Source: JAGVSZ01 sp035456405 (GTDB lineage: Bacteria; Pseudomonadota; Gammaproteobacteria; Burkholderiales; SG8-39). Taken from it: a DNA stretch of 64,000 nt. The first letter of the stretch is position 1. Each line of letters starts with the position of its first letter. The position numbers were made by a program, and so were the translations under genes. Shown here in pieces: positions 15,721 through 24,644 of this stretch. The DNA is taken from positions 1-64,000 of the forward strand of contig DATIDG010000008.1 of assembly GCA_035456405.1 (NCBI GenBank), read 5' to 3'. Below the pieces are notes generated by a model. It saw only the letters and a list, made by a program, of their open reading frames with translations. It ran no database searches and was not told where the DNA came from.

Positions 15721-15848
15721 CCGCAGAGACGGGGACCTGATTGCACGAAGAGACGGATGCGGGGATCTCCGTAGGGCGGAGCTCCTTGTTAGTACGAAGG
15801 TTTTTGGCCCCTCGTCCATGCCACATGAGGCACGTCGCTGAATAGGCA

Positions 15849-16862
15849 ATGGGCGAACCTCGACCTCCCCGATCCGCGCTGAAGCCGAAGTCCTTCGAGC
15901 TCACGCTCGCGCCCGCGGACAACCAGCGCCTCGCGAACCTGTGCGGCGCACTCGACGAGAATCTGCGCCAGGTCGAGACCGCCCTCGACGTCACGATCGC
16001 GCGCCGCGGCGACCACTTCACCCTGCGCGGGGACGCGGACCGCACCGCGCGCGCGGCCGAGCTGCTCGAGAAGTTCTACGCCGATGCGAAGCGCGAGCTG
16101 ACCGTCGACGACATCCAGCTCGGGCTCGTCGAGGCCCAGGCACCGCACGCGCGGGACGAGCTCGACGTGCCGCCTCTCCAGACGCGACGCGCAGACCTGC
16201 ACGGCCGCACGCCGAACCAGCGCGAGTATCTGCGGAACATCTTCGAACACGACATCACGTTCGGCGTGGGCCCGGCCGGAACCGGCAAGACCTATCTCGC
16301 GGTCGCCTGTGCGGTCGACGCGCTCGAGCGCGACGCCGTCAAGCGCATCGTCCTGGTGCGGCCGGCGGTCGAGGCGGGCGAGCGCCTCGGCTTCCTGCCG
16401 GGCGACCTCGCGCAGAAGGTCGACCCCTATCTCCGTCCGCTCTACGACGCGCTCTACGACCTGATGGGTTTTGACAAGGTCCAGCGGATGTTCGAGCGCG
16501 GGGCGATCGAGATCGCGCCGCTCGCCTACATGCGCGGCCGCACGCTGAACCACTCGTTCATCATCCTCGACGAAGCGCAGAACACCACGCCCGAGCAGAT
16601 GAAGATGTTCCTCACCCGCATCGGGTTCGGCACCAAGGCGGTGATCACCGGCGACGTGACGCAGATCGACCTCGCGCGCGGCCAGCGCAGCGGGCTCATC
16701 GAGGCGCGGCGGATCCTCGGCGGGGTGCGCGGAATCGCGTTCACCGAGTTCGGCTCTGAGGACGTGGTGCGGCACCCGCTCGTTGCGCGGATCGTCAACG
16801 CCTACGAGGCCCACGCGCGCTCTAGCGCCGCGCGCGCGACGCGCGACCGTGAAGAGGGGTGA
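15849..16862 (+). CDS. phoH: PhoH-like ATPase
   Basis: The 337-residue PhoH family protein (YbeZ type) is a P-loop ATPase thought to act in RNA metabolism together with YbeY. Walker A is GPAGTGKT near residue 140, preceded by the NQREYLRNIFEHDITFGV segment. It contains VRPAVEAGERLGFLPGD, YMRGRTLNHSFIILDEAQN (Walker B DEAQ) and TGDVTQIDLARGQRSGL. The N-terminal part carries a KH-like segment. The adjacent ybeY start overlaps its end by 14 bases, the usual partner arrangement. It starts 128 bases after miaB. Confidence 0.95.
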   Translation: MGEPRPPRSALKPKSFELTLAPADNQRLANLCGALDENLRQVETALDVTIARRGDHFTLRGDADRTARAAELLEKFYADAKRELTVDDIQLGLVEAQAPHARDELDVPPLQTRRADLHGRTPNQREYLRNIFEHDITFGVGPAGTGKTYLAVACAVDALERDAVKRIVLVRPAVEAGERLGFLPGDLAQKVDPYLRPLYDALYDLMGFDKVQRMFERGAIEIAPLAYMRGRTLNHSFIILDEAQNTTPEQMKMFLTRIGFGTKAVITGDVTQIDLARGQRSGLIEARRILGGVRGIAFTEFGSEDVVRHPLVARIVNAYEAHARSSAARATRDREEG

Positions 16863-17319
16863 GGCGCGTGCGCGGCTCGAGCTCGCGGTGCAGTACGCGG
16901 TGCCGCGCGCCGGCCTTCCGGCGCGCGGCAGCGTCGCGGCCTGGATCGGCGCTGCCCTCGACGAGCGCAGGGCGCGCATCACGGTGCGGTTCGTGGGCGC
17001 CGCGGAAGGCCGGCGCCTCAACCGCGACTATCGCGGGCGCGACTATCCGACCAACGTGCTGACCTTCGTCTACGACGGCGCGCCTCGCGGCGCGCTCGAG
17101 GGGGACATCGTCCTCTGTGCGCCGGTCGTGGCGCGGGAAGCGCGGCTGCACGCCCTGGACCGGCGCGCGCACTTCGCGCACCTCGCGGTGCACGGTGCGC
17201 TGCACCTGCAGGGCTACGATCACGAGCGCGCCGGCGCCGCGACGCGGATGGAAGCGCGCGAGCGCCGGATCATGGAGCGCCTCGGGTTCGGGGACCCGTA
17301 TGGACGACACTCCGGCTAG
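16849..17319 (+). CDS. ybeY: Endoribonuclease YbeY, rRNA maturation factor
   Basis: YbeY is a metal-dependent endoribonuclease needed for 16S rRNA 3'-end maturation and ribosome quality control. The zinc site HGALHLQGYDHE matches the family motif HxxxHxxGxDH. Upstream are FVGAAEGRRLNRDYRGRDYPTNVLTF and GDIVLCAPVV. GTG 16849 gives 156 residues, typical for the family, and overlaps the phoH end, so translation is coupled. An ATG further upstream would add a low-similarity segment inside phoH and is not favoured. Its own end overlaps corC by 20 bases. Confidence 0.94.
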   Translation: MKRGEARARLELAVQYAVPRAGLPARGSVAAWIGAALDERRARITVRFVGAAEGRRLNRDYRGRDYPTNVLTFVYDGAPRGALEGDIVLCAPVVAREARLHALDRRAHFAHLAVHGALHLQGYDHERAGAATRMEARERRIMERLGFGDPYGRHSG

Positions 17320-18142
17320 TCACAAGCCCTCCTGGCTCGAGCGCCTGGGCGCGCTGCTGATGCGGGAGCCGGAGGACCGCGAGCACCTGGTCCAGCTCCT
17401 GCGCTCGGCGCACGACCGCAACCTCCTCGACGGCGAGGCGCTGTCGATGATCGAGGGCGCGCTGCAGGTCTCGGAGATGAAGGTGCGTGACGTGATGATC
17501 CCGCGCGCGCAGATGGACGTGATCGACGTCAACGAGACGCCCGACCGGTTCATCCCGTCGGTCATCGGCACCGGACATTCGCGCTTCCCGGTCATCGACC
17601 GCGACCGCGACCACGTGATCGGTATCCTGCTCGCGAAGGATCTCCTGCGCTACTACGCCGGCGAGGAGGAGTTCAACGTTCGCCAGATGCTGCGGCCCGC
17701 GGTGTTCGTGCCCGAGTCGAAGCGCCTAAACGTGCTGCTGCACGAGTTCCGCAAGAACCGCAACCACATGGCAATCGTCGTCGACGAGTACGGCGGCGTC
17801 GCGGGGCTCGTGACCATCGAGGATGTGCTCGAGCAGATCGTCGGCGACATCGAGGACGAGTACGACTTCGACGAGATCGAGGACAACGTCCTGCGCGAGA
17901 AGGGCGGCCGCTGGCGCGTGAAGGCGGCGACCGAGATCGCCGACTTCAACCAGGTCTTCGGCACCGCCTTCTCCGACGAGGAGTTCGACACCGTCGGCGG
18001 CCTCGTCATCCACCGCCTCGGCCGCCTGCCGAAGCGCGGCGAGTCGGTCGCGATCGACGGCCTGCGGCTCACCGTGCTGCGCGCCGACAGCCGGCGCCTG
18101 TACACGCTGCAGGTCGAGCGGCTGCCCGGGGCGACGGCTTGA
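17300..18142 (+). CDS. corC: CBS-domain protein CorC/HlyC family
   Basis: The 280-residue protein has an N-terminal helical segment with ALQVSEMKVRDVMIPRAQMDVI, two CBS domains (17.5-17.85 kb) and a C-terminal CorC/HlyC domain (GGRWRVKAATEIADFNQVFGTAF through EFDTVGGLVIHRLGRLPKRGE). CorC proteins are linked to Mg2+/Co2+ efflux; CBS domains bind adenosine nucleotides. The DEYGG motif in the second CBS domain is present. It lacks membrane segments and is a cytosolic member. ATG 17300 lies inside the end of ybeY. Its position just before lnt is conserved in proteobacteria. Confidence 0.94.
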   Translation: MDDTPASHKPSWLERLGALLMREPEDREHLVQLLRSAHDRNLLDGEALSMIEGALQVSEMKVRDVMIPRAQMDVIDVNETPDRFIPSVIGTGHSRFPVIDRDRDHVIGILLAKDLLRYYAGEEEFNVRQMLRPAVFVPESKRLNVLLHEFRKNRNHMAIVVDEYGGVAGLVTIEDVLEQIVGDIEDEYDFDEIEDNVLREKGGRWRVKAATEIADFNQVFGTAFSDEEFDTVGGLVIHRLGRLPKRGESVAIDGLRLTVLRADSRRLYTLQVERLPGATA

Positions 18143-19680
18143 GCGCCGGGCTGGCCGGCATCGGTCTGCGCGCCGGCCCCCTCGTTGCCGCCTTCCTGGC
18201 AGGAGCGGTCTCGGTCAGCGCGTTCGGCGACTGGAACCTCTTCGCGCTTCCGGTGCTGGCGCTGGGAGCCCTCTTCCTCCTGTGGAACCGCGTCAGCACG
18301 CCGCGTCGCTCGGCCCTGCTCGGCCTGGCCTTTGGCGCGGGCCTGTTCCTCGTCGGCGTGAGCTGGGTGTACGTCAGCCTGCATGACTTCGGCATGATGC
18401 CCGCGCCGCTCGCGGCGACGGCGACGCTCCTCTTCTGCCTTTACCTCGCGCTGTTTCCGGCGGCGGTCGGCTACCTCCAGGCTCGGCTGCGGGTCGCGCC
18501 CCCGTTTCGCCTGATGCTGGCGATCCCGGCGCTGTGGACGCTCGGGGAGTGGGTGCGCGCCTGGCTCTTCACCGGCTTCCCCTGGCTCGCGCTCGGCTAC
18601 TCGCAGGCCGATGGGCCACTCGCCGGGTTCGCGCCCGTTCTCGGTGTACTCGGCCTCTCCTTCCTCGGTGCGGTCGCGGCCGGAGCGGTCGCAACGCTCG
18701 CAAGCGGCGGCGCGCGAAACGCGCGCGCGGCGGCGGCGGGTGTGCTCGTCGCCCTCGGGGCGGCCGGCTGGGGGCTGCACGCCGTCCGGTGGACGACGCC
18801 GGCGGGCGAGCCGCTCGCGGTGAGCCTCGTGCAGGGAAACATCCCGCAGGAGCTGAAGTTCGTCGACGGCCGCTACGAATCGACGCTCGCGACCTACGCA
18901 CGGTTGGTCGAGCGCTCGACCGGCCGCCTGATCGTCCTGCCGGAGATCGCCATCCCGCGCTTCCTCCACGAGGTCGCGCCGGATTACATCGAGCGCCTCA
19001 AGCGCAGCGCGGCGGCGCGCGGCGGCGACCTGCTCCTGGGCGTTCCCGTGCTGGAGGCCGACCGGCGCTACTACAACGCGGTCGTCAGCCTCGGCGCGTC
19101 GCCGACGCAGGGCTACGCCAAGTCGCACCTCGTGCCGTTCGGCGAGTTCGTCCCGCCCGGGTTCGGCTGGGTCGTGACGGTGCTCACGATTCCGCTCTCG
19201 GATTTCGCGCGCGGCTCGGGGGGCCAGCGTCCGCTGCAGCTGGCCGGCCAGCGCGTCGCGCCGAACATCTGCTACGAGGACGCGTTCGGGACCGAAATCA
19301 TCCGCCAGCTGCCGGAGGCGACGCTGCTCGCGAACGTGAGCAACGTCGCATGGTTCGGAGACTCGCTCGCGCCGGCACAGCACCTGCGCATCGCGCGCAT
19401 GCGCTCGATCGAGACTGGCAGGACCATGCTGCGCGCGACCAACACCGGGGTGACGGCGATCGTCGACCCGCGCGGCGCGGTTACCGCCCGGCTCCCGTCC
19501 TTCACCGAGGGGGTGCTGGAGGGGCGGGTCCAGGGGTACGTCGGGGCGACCCCGTACGTCCGGGTCGGCAACGCGCCGGTGGTGGCCGGGGCGGCGCTCA
19601 TCGCCGCGGTGGCGCTGGGCCTGGCCCGCCGCGCCGCCAGAAACCCGAGCCCCCGCGAGGACTTGCGTCCCCCTGCCTGA
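18139..19680 (+). CDS. lnt: Apolipoprotein N-acyltransferase Lnt
   Basis: Lnt adds the third acyl chain to outer-membrane lipoproteins such as the MltA encoded upstream. The 513 residues comprise an N-terminal set of membrane helices (about residues 12-215) and a periplasmic nitrilase-like domain. The catalytic triad is Glu269 (LPEIAIPR), Lys328 (GYAKSHLVPFGEF) and Cys378 (NICYEDAFG). A final hydrophobic helix lies near 475-500. The start is TTG at 18139, overlapping the corC stop as TTGA. No better start lies nearby with the first helix intact. The catalytic residues are complete. Confidence 0.95.
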   Translation: MSAGLAGIGLRAGPLVAAFLAGAVSVSAFGDWNLFALPVLALGALFLLWNRVSTPRRSALLGLAFGAGLFLVGVSWVYVSLHDFGMMPAPLAATATLLFCLYLALFPAAVGYLQARLRVAPPFRLMLAIPALWTLGEWVRAWLFTGFPWLALGYSQADGPLAGFAPVLGVLGLSFLGAVAAGAVATLASGGARNARAAAAGVLVALGAAGWGLHAVRWTTPAGEPLAVSLVQGNIPQELKFVDGRYESTLATYARLVERSTGRLIVLPEIAIPRFLHEVAPDYIERLKRSAAARGGDLLLGVPVLEADRRYYNAVVSLGASPTQGYAKSHLVPFGEFVPPGFGWVVTVLTIPLSDFARGSGGQRPLQLAGQRVAPNICYEDAFGTEIIRQLPEATLLANVSNVAWFGDSLAPAQHLRIARMRSIETGRTMLRATNTGVTAIVDPRGAVTARLPSFTEGVLEGRVQGYVGATPYVRVGNAPVVAGAALIAAVALGLARRAARNPSPREDLRPPA

Positions 19681-19869
19681 GCGCACCAGCCACCCGGGGC
19701 GGCGGTGCGCGGTGCAGCTTCGCCGAGCCGGATTTTTCGGAATGTCCGTTCGCGATGGGAAATCGTGATCCGTCTTGCGCCGGGCCAACGAGCGAGGAGT
19801 AAACTAACCGGCGCGGTGCGGCACCGCGGACTCTTTCCGATCACCCATTCGCTCTCTAGAGGAGGCGCT

Positions 19870-20076
19870 ATGACCGAAGCTGAGATCGAGTCGCTAAAGC
19901 TCAAGATCAGCACGCTGCGACTGGAACACCACGATCTCGACGCCGCAATCTGCAGAATGGAAGAAAGCCGGATATTCGAAGACGAGCAGCTGCACCGCCT
20001 CAAGAAGAAGAAACTGTTCCTGAAAGACCAGATCAGCCTGCTCGAGCGCAAGCTCGGGCCCGACTCGCACCACTGA
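19870..20076 (+). CDS. DUF465 / YdcH-family small protein (68 aa)
   Basis: The 68-residue protein (MTEAEIESLKLKISTLRLEH..., then LHRLKKKKLFLKDQISLLE) is almost wholly a two-helix coiled coil. The conserved LKKKKLxLKDxI signature is that of DUF465/YdcH. A strong GAGGAGGC ribosome binding site precedes ATG 19870. Function in this family is unknown. It is the first gene after lnt, preceded by a 189-base gap that holds no other gene, and has its own likely promoter region. Its lower GC content reflects the Lys/Glu/Leu composition. Confidence 0.85.
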   Translation: MTEAEIESLKLKISTLRLEHHDLDAAICRMEESRIFEDEQLHRLKKKKLFLKDQISLLERKLGPDSHH

Positions 20077-20145
20077 CCGGATCCCGCAGTTCCACCTAAC
20101 CGCACGCAGCGGGCGGCTGCTGCGCGCGTACGGAGCATCGTTCCC

Positions 20146-20814
20146 ATGGGCACGACCCTAGAGCTTGCGGCCGCCGACGGCCATCGCTTCTCCGCGTATC
20201 GCGCCGATCCGCCCGGGAAGCCGCGCGGCGGCCTCGTGGTCGTCCAGGAGATCTTCGGGGTCAACAGTCACATCCGCAGCGTGGCCGACGGCTATGCGGC
20301 CGACGGCTACCTCGTAATCGCGCCGGCGCTCTTCGACCGCACCGAGCGCGGCGTGGAGATCGGCTACTCGCAACCAAAGATCGAACGCGGGCGGGCGATC
20401 ATGCAGAAGCTCTCGATGGACGCCGTGCTGCTGGACGTGAATGCAGCGCTGCAGGCGGTCGCGCCGGCCGGCAAGACGGGCATCGTCGGCTATTGCTGGG
20501 GCGGAACGGTGGCGTGGGTTGCGGCCGCGAAGCTCGACGGCCTCGCATGCTCGGCGCCCTACTACGGCGGCGGCATCCTGGCAAGCAAGGACCTGAAGCC
20601 ACGTTGCCCGGCGATGCTGCACTTCGGCGAGACCGACCAAGCGATCCCGATCGGCGAGGTGCAGGCAATGAAGGCGGCGCGGCCGGAGCTCACGATCCAC
20701 GTCTATCCTGCGGGTCACGGGTTCAACTGCGACCAGCGCGGGTCGTATCACGCCGAGAGCGCAACGCTCGCGCGCGAGCGGACGCTGGCGTTTTTCCGGA
20801 CGCAGCTCGGGTAG
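20146..20814 (+). CDS. Dienelactone hydrolase family protein
   Basis: The 222-residue cytoplasmic protein has the complete Cys-His-Asp triad of dienelactone hydrolases: Cys in GIVGYCWGG, Asp in FGETDQAIP and His in YPAGHGFNCDQRG. The N-terminal motif VVVQEIFGVN is the oxyanion region. Dienelactone hydrolase opens 4-carboxymethylenebutenolides in chlorocatechol and some aromatic pathways, and paralogues act on other lactones and esters. It is convergent with the Bug/TPP/Pht5 operon, 12 bases apart, which makes a shared catabolic role possible but unproven. Confidence 0.88.
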   Translation: MGTTLELAAADGHRFSAYRADPPGKPRGGLVVVQEIFGVNSHIRSVADGYAADGYLVIAPALFDRTERGVEIGYSQPKIERGRAIMQKLSMDAVLLDVNAALQAVAPAGKTGIVGYCWGGTVAWVAAAKLDGLACSAPYYGGGILASKDLKPRCPAMLHFGETDQAIPIGEVQAMKAARPELTIHVYPAGHGFNCDQRGSYHAESATLARERTLAFFRTQLG

Positions 20815-20826
20815 AGGCGGCCTTCT

Positions 20827-21795
20827 CTAATCGGCACGCACGCCGATTTCGCGCACCAGCTTGCCGTACTTGTCGTAGTCGCGCCTGATCAGCGCCGCGA
20901 ATTCGTCGGGCGTGGTCGTGAACGGGTGCAATCCCCCGGCCCTGCCGAGCTTCTCGACCACGTCCGGGGACGCGAGCGCCTTCGCGACCTCCTCCCGCAG
21001 CCGCTCGAGCACCGGCGCTGGCGTGCCGGCGGGGGCGAACAGACCCAGCCAGATCGTCATTTCATACCCGGGGTAGACCTCGCCGATCGCCGGCAGGTCG
21101 GGGAAGAGATCCGAGCGCCTGGCGCCGGTCACGGCGAGCGCGCGGAGCTTGCCCGCCTTGATCTGCGGCGCCGTCGACGTGCCTGCGAACATCGCCGCGA
21201 CCTCGCCCGCGACCGTCGCGGTCGTCGCCGGCGCGCCCCCTTTGTACGGCACGTGCACGAGATTGATGCCCGCGCGCTGCTTGAGCGCCTCCATCATGAA
21301 CTGGTGCTGGCTGCCGTTGCCGCCGGACGCGTAGGTGAGCGGCGGGTTCGCCTTCCGCGCGTACTCGATGAACTCCTGGAACGTCCCGACCGGAAGCGCG
21401 GGGTTCACCGACAGCACGAACATGTTGGACACGAGCGATGCGACCGGCGCGAGCTCGCGCTGCACGTCGACCGGCATGCGACTGTAGACGTGGGGATTGA
21501 TGGCCAGCAGCGAGTCCGCGCCGAGCAGCAGCGTGTGGCCGTCGGGCGAGCTCCTGGCGACCTGCTCGGCGGCGGTGTTGCCGTTCGCGCCGGGCCGGTT
21601 CTCGATCACGACCGGCTGCCCGAATGCCGCGGCGAGCTTTTCGCCGACGATGCGGGCAGTGAGGTCCGGCGCGCCGCCGGGCGGGATGGTGACCACGATC
21701 CGGATCGTCCGCGTCGGGTATTGCGCCCACGCGACGCCCGCGACGCCGAGCAGCGCGGTCGCGACCGCCGCCGCGACAAGACGGACGATCCTCAT
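20827..21795 (-). CDS. Bug/TctC-type tripartite tricarboxylate transporter receptor
   Basis: The 322-residue protein has a signal peptide (MRIVRLVAAAVATALLGVAGVAWA, then QYPTRTIRIVV). It carries the Bug-family pattern: PPGGAPDLTARIVGEKL, GQPVVIENRPGANGN, HTLLLGADSLLAINPHVY, HVPYKGGAPATTATVAGEV and GKLRALAVTG. These periplasmic receptors capture small carboxylates or aromatic acids, usually for a TctAB channel, but orphans abound in Burkholderiales. No tctA/tctB genes are next to it. The ATG overlaps the TPP-enzyme stop (ATGA), so it is the last gene of a three-gene operon and may bind that pathway's substrate. Confidence 0.92.
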   Translation of the reverse strand: MRIVRLVAAAVATALLGVAGVAWAQYPTRTIRIVVTIPPGGAPDLTARIVGEKLAAAFGQPVVIENRPGANGNTAAEQVARSSPDGHTLLLGADSLLAINPHVYSRMPVDVQRELAPVASLVSNMFVLSVNPALPVGTFQEFIEYARKANPPLTYASGGNGSQHQFMMEALKQRAGINLVHVPYKGGAPATTATVAGEVAAMFAGTSTAPQIKAGKLRALAVTGARRSDLFPDLPAIGEVYPGYEMTIWLGLFAPAGTPAPVLERLREEVAKALASPDVVEKLGRAGGLHPFTTTPDEFAALIRRDYDKYGKLVREIGVRAD

Positions 21796-23600
21796 GACTT
21801 GCCCTCGGCCTTGCCGGTGCGCAGCATGCCCGCCGCCATCGCGCCCGCATAGCCGGCCGCGACGCGCACGTCCACCACCGCGACCGCGCCGCCGCGCACC
21901 GCATCGATCGCCTCGCGCAGCGCTGACGCGACCCGCGCGGGATCGCTCACCGGCCCGACGCCGAGCGCGCCTTGCGCGCGTCCCAGCGCCGCGAGATCGA
22001 TCTCCGGCTCCGCGATGCGCTGGCCGATCCAGCGGTTCTCGACCGGGCGGCCCCGCTCGTGCGCGACGCGCTCCTGGTGCAGCTCGTCGTTGAAGAAGGA
22101 GCGGTTGTTCGCAACGACGACGAGCAGCGGAATGCGGTAGTGCGTCGCAGTCCAGAGCGCGGTGACGCCCATCAGGTAGTCGCCGTCGCCGGTCAGCGCG
22201 ACCGGGATGCGCCCCGAGCCGCGCAGCGCAAGCGCGGCACCGACCGCCATGCCCGGGCCGGAGCCGATTCCGGCGCCACCGTCGTAGCCGATGAAGTCGA
22301 GCGGATGGCGGAAGTGCCGGTACTCGCCGCTCCAGCTGAGCGGCACGCGGATGAAGCAGGCCGGCGCGTCGCCGAGCGCCTCGTTGAGCGCCGCGGCAAG
22401 CGACGCGACGGTGATCTCGCGGCCCATCGCTGGCGCCACCGGCGAAGGGTGCTTGACGGGCACGGACGCCGGCGTCGCGCGCGTCGTCGCGTCGAGCAGC
22501 AGCGGCACGACCGTGTCCGGCTCCGCGAGCAGGTGGCAATCGACCGGCGGGAGCCCCTGGTAATCCATGCTCCAGCCGCGATGGCCATGGAGATCGACGG
22601 AGGCCTGGATCACCTTGGCCGCGACCGGTGCGGCGCCGAAAGCGGTCTTCAGTGTGCCGGCGAGATCGTTCCAGTCGAGGCTGAGGATCACGTCCGCCTC
22701 GCGCAGGACCTCCGCGCTGGCGGGCGAGAGGAACGTCGTCGCGGGCAGCGCGTGCAGCGGGTGATCGGTCGGGAACGCGGCCGCCTGCTTGATGTCGGTG
22801 AGCACGCGTGCGCCGAGCTTCTCGGCGAGTGCGACCCGATCGCGCCACGCCTGCTCGGCGCGGCCGACGCGGCCGGCGAGGATCACCGGCCGCCGTGCGC
22901 CGTCGAGCAACTGCACCGCATGCGCGAGCGTGTCCGGCGCCGGCTGCGCCGGTGGCGGCGGCGCGAAACGCGACGCGTCGGGCAGCGCCGGCGCCGCCTC
23001 GAGCCGCGACTCCTGCAGCCCGGCGTCGAGGCAGACATAGACCGGCCCGCGCGGCGCCGTGTTCGCGAGCAGCGCGGCGCGCAGAATCGACTCCTGCGCC
23101 GCGGCAGCGGAGGACGGCTGGTCGTCCCATTTCGTGTAGTCGCGCACGAGCGCGCCCTGGTCGCGCGCCGTGTGGATCCAGTCGATCCACGGCCGCCGCT
23201 TGGCCGCGTCCACCGGGCCGGTCGCGCCGAGCACGAGCACCGGCACGCGATCGCACCACGCGTTGAAGATCGGCATGGTCGCGTGCATCAGGCCGACGTT
23301 CGCGTGGACTGCGGCGGCCATCATCCGCCCGTTGACGCGGTAGTAACCGTGCGCGATCCCGACCGCGTGCTCCTCGTGCAGGCAGAGCATTATCTGCGGC
23401 CGCTCGTTGCCGAGATGGTTGACGAGGCTGTCGTGCAGGCCGCGGAAGCTCGCGCCCGGATTGAGCGCGATGAACGGGATGTCGAGCGCGCGGAGCGCCG
23501 CCGCCACGGCGTCGCTGCCCCAGAAGGTCGGAGCGCCGGTCGACGGCACCGGCTTCTCGTCGGGCATCGGCTGCGAGAGCGCGCGTTTGTCGACGTCCAT
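21792..23600 (-). CDS. Thiamine-diphosphate-dependent enzyme, acetolactate synthase/decarboxylase type
   Basis: The 602-residue protein has the three-domain order of ThDP enzymes. The N-terminal pyrimidine-binding domain has FIALNPGASFRGL and LCLHEEHAVGIAHGYYRV, with the activating Glu. The central domain lies near residues 215-330. The C-terminal domain has FIGYDGGAGIGSGPGMAVGA and the ThDP/Mg motif GDGDYLMGVTAL...VVVANNRSF. It resembles benzoylformate or oxalyl-CoA decarboxylase relatives and acetolactate synthases; substrate specificity is not readable. An extended loop RTPASV/PVKHPSPVAP links domains. It starts nine bases after the Pht5-like gene and overlaps the Bug gene, so the three are an operon. 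Confidence 0.88.
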   Translation of the reverse strand: MDVDKRALSQPMPDEKPVPSTGAPTFWGSDAVAAALRALDIPFIALNPGASFRGLHDSLVNHLGNERPQIMLCLHEEHAVGIAHGYYRVNGRMMAAAVHANVGLMHATMPIFNAWCDRVPVLVLGATGPVDAAKRRPWIDWIHTARDQGALVRDYTKWDDQPSSAAAAQESILRAALLANTAPRGPVYVCLDAGLQESRLEAAPALPDASRFAPPPPAQPAPDTLAHAVQLLDGARRPVILAGRVGRAEQAWRDRVALAEKLGARVLTDIKQAAAFPTDHPLHALPATTFLSPASAEVLREADVILSLDWNDLAGTLKTAFGAAPVAAKVIQASVDLHGHRGWSMDYQGLPPVDCHLLAEPDTVVPLLLDATTRATPASVPVKHPSPVAPAMGREITVASLAAALNEALGDAPACFIRVPLSWSGEYRHFRHPLDFIGYDGGAGIGSGPGMAVGAALALRGSGRIPVALTGDGDYLMGVTALWTATHYRIPLLVVVANNRSFFNDELHQERVAHERGRPVENRWIGQRIAEPEIDLAALGRAQGALGVGPVSDPARVASALREAIDAVRGGAVAVVDVRVAAGYAGAMAAGMLRTGKAEGKS

Positions 23601-23609
23601 GGATGCCCT

Positions 23610-24593
23610 CTAGATGACGAACCGCGAGCGCACCTGCTCGGGGAAGAGCGTCTCGGCCTCGAGGCGGCGGTGGCAGACGCCCTGCTCGAACGCGTACTGG
23701 AGGAACGCATCCAGCGTGCGCCGGTTCGGCTCCACGCCGTACGGGAACGGGTCGTCGCCGAAGAGGCCGCGCAGCCGCGCGACGTAGTCCCCGATCCAGG
23801 CGAGCGGCGCGTGCGACGCGGTGATGTCGCCGAGCCGCGCGAGCGAGCGGCGCTTCGCCTCCTCGAACGCCTTGACGAGGTTCATCGCCACCCACGGGTC
23901 GCGGTCGAACACGTCGCGCCGCAGCGCGACCACGTGCATGATCGGGAACACGCCAGTCTTGCGGAACCACGCCTCCTCGGCGGCGCGGTAGTCGGCGAAG
24001 AGCCTCACGAGCCGTCCCTCCCCGAAAGCCTGCGGCGGCCGCGCGGAGAGCACGGCGTCGAGTTCGCCCGCGAGCAGCATCCCGTTCAGCGTCTTGTCCG
24101 GCGCGGCGCGCAGCCGCACGCCGGGCGACAGCTTGAGCGCCACCTTCTCGACGCGGCCGGCCTCGTTGACGCCCGCCTGCACCCACTCGATCGCGGCGAG
24201 CGGAATCCCGAGCTCGTGCACGATGTAGCCGCGGCTGTAGATCGCCGCGGTCTGCGCCCACTCGGGCACGCCGATGCGCTTGCCGGCGAGATCGGCGGGC
24301 GCCTTTACCGCCCCGTCGGGCCGCACGTAGATCGACGACAGGCGGAACACGCGCGAGACGAACACCGGCAGCGGCACGATGCTGCCGTCGCCCTGCGAGA
24401 GGAGCGATACGACCTTGGCGAAGGACATCTCGGAGACGTCCCATTCGCGGTGCCTGGTGAAGCGGAAGAAGATCTCCTCGACCGGCAGGTTCAGGATATT
24501 GAGGTCGATGCCCTCCGCGCGCACCGTGCCGAGCGCGAGGTCGCGCACGTGGTCGTAGTCGCCGATCGCGAGCGTGAGGGGGAGCGCGGGCAC
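23610..24593 (-). CDS. Pht5-like protein (4,5-dihydroxyphthalate decarboxylase / SBP-like fold)
   Basis: The protein, 327 residues from GTG 24593, begins VPALPLTLAIGDYDHVRDLA. It has VRAEGIDLNILNLPVEEIFFR, WDVSEMSFAKVV, IPVF-like LPVFVSRVFRLSSIYVR and DLAGKRIGVPEWAQTAAI. These match the family annotated as 4,5-dihydroxyphthalate decarboxylase and also as NitT/SsuA-like substrate-binding proteins. No signal peptide is present, which favours a cytoplasmic enzyme over a periplasmic binder. GGAGAAGA just upstream supports GTG 24593; GTG 24620 is an alternative. As first gene of the operon with a ThDP enzyme, it may act in degradation of a carboxylated substrate. Confidence 0.75.
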   Translation of the reverse strand: MPALPLTLAIGDYDHVRDLALGTVRAEGIDLNILNLPVEEIFFRFTRHREWDVSEMSFAKVVSLLSQGDGSIVPLPVFVSRVFRLSSIYVRPDGAVKAPADLAGKRIGVPEWAQTAAIYSRGYIVHELGIPLAAIEWVQAGVNEAGRVEKVALKLSPGVRLRAAPDKTLNGMLLAGELDAVLSARPPQAFGEGRLVRLFADYRAAEEAWFRKTGVFPIMHVVALRRDVFDRDPWVAMNLVKAFEEAKRRSLARLGDITASHAPLAWIGDYVARLRGLFGDDPFPYGVEPNRRTLDAFLQYAFEQGVCHRRLEAETLFPEQVRSRFVI

Positions 24594-24631
24594 TTCTCTT
24601 CTCCGGAGTGCGTCTGCCACCGGTCGCGCGG

Positions 24632-24637
24632 ACTATA
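24632..24637 (-). promoter_or_regulatory. Putative -10 element of the Pht5/TPP/Bug operon
   Basis: Minus-strand TATAGT followed by CCGCGCG, about 40 bases before the start of the first gene. The large palindrome at 24645-24677 lies directly upstream, over where the -35 would be. Confidence 0.45.
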
Positions 24638-24644
24638 GCAGCTT

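Noticed and set aside
15765..15779. Inverted repeat CTCCG/CGGAG after miaB as a terminator
   Set aside because: The stem is five pairs, with no T tract, and phoH is probably still in the same transcription unit.
21972..24638. Long plus-strand frame across the TPP and Pht5-like genes
   Set aside because: It is antisense to two genes with recognised motifs and has shadow-type composition.
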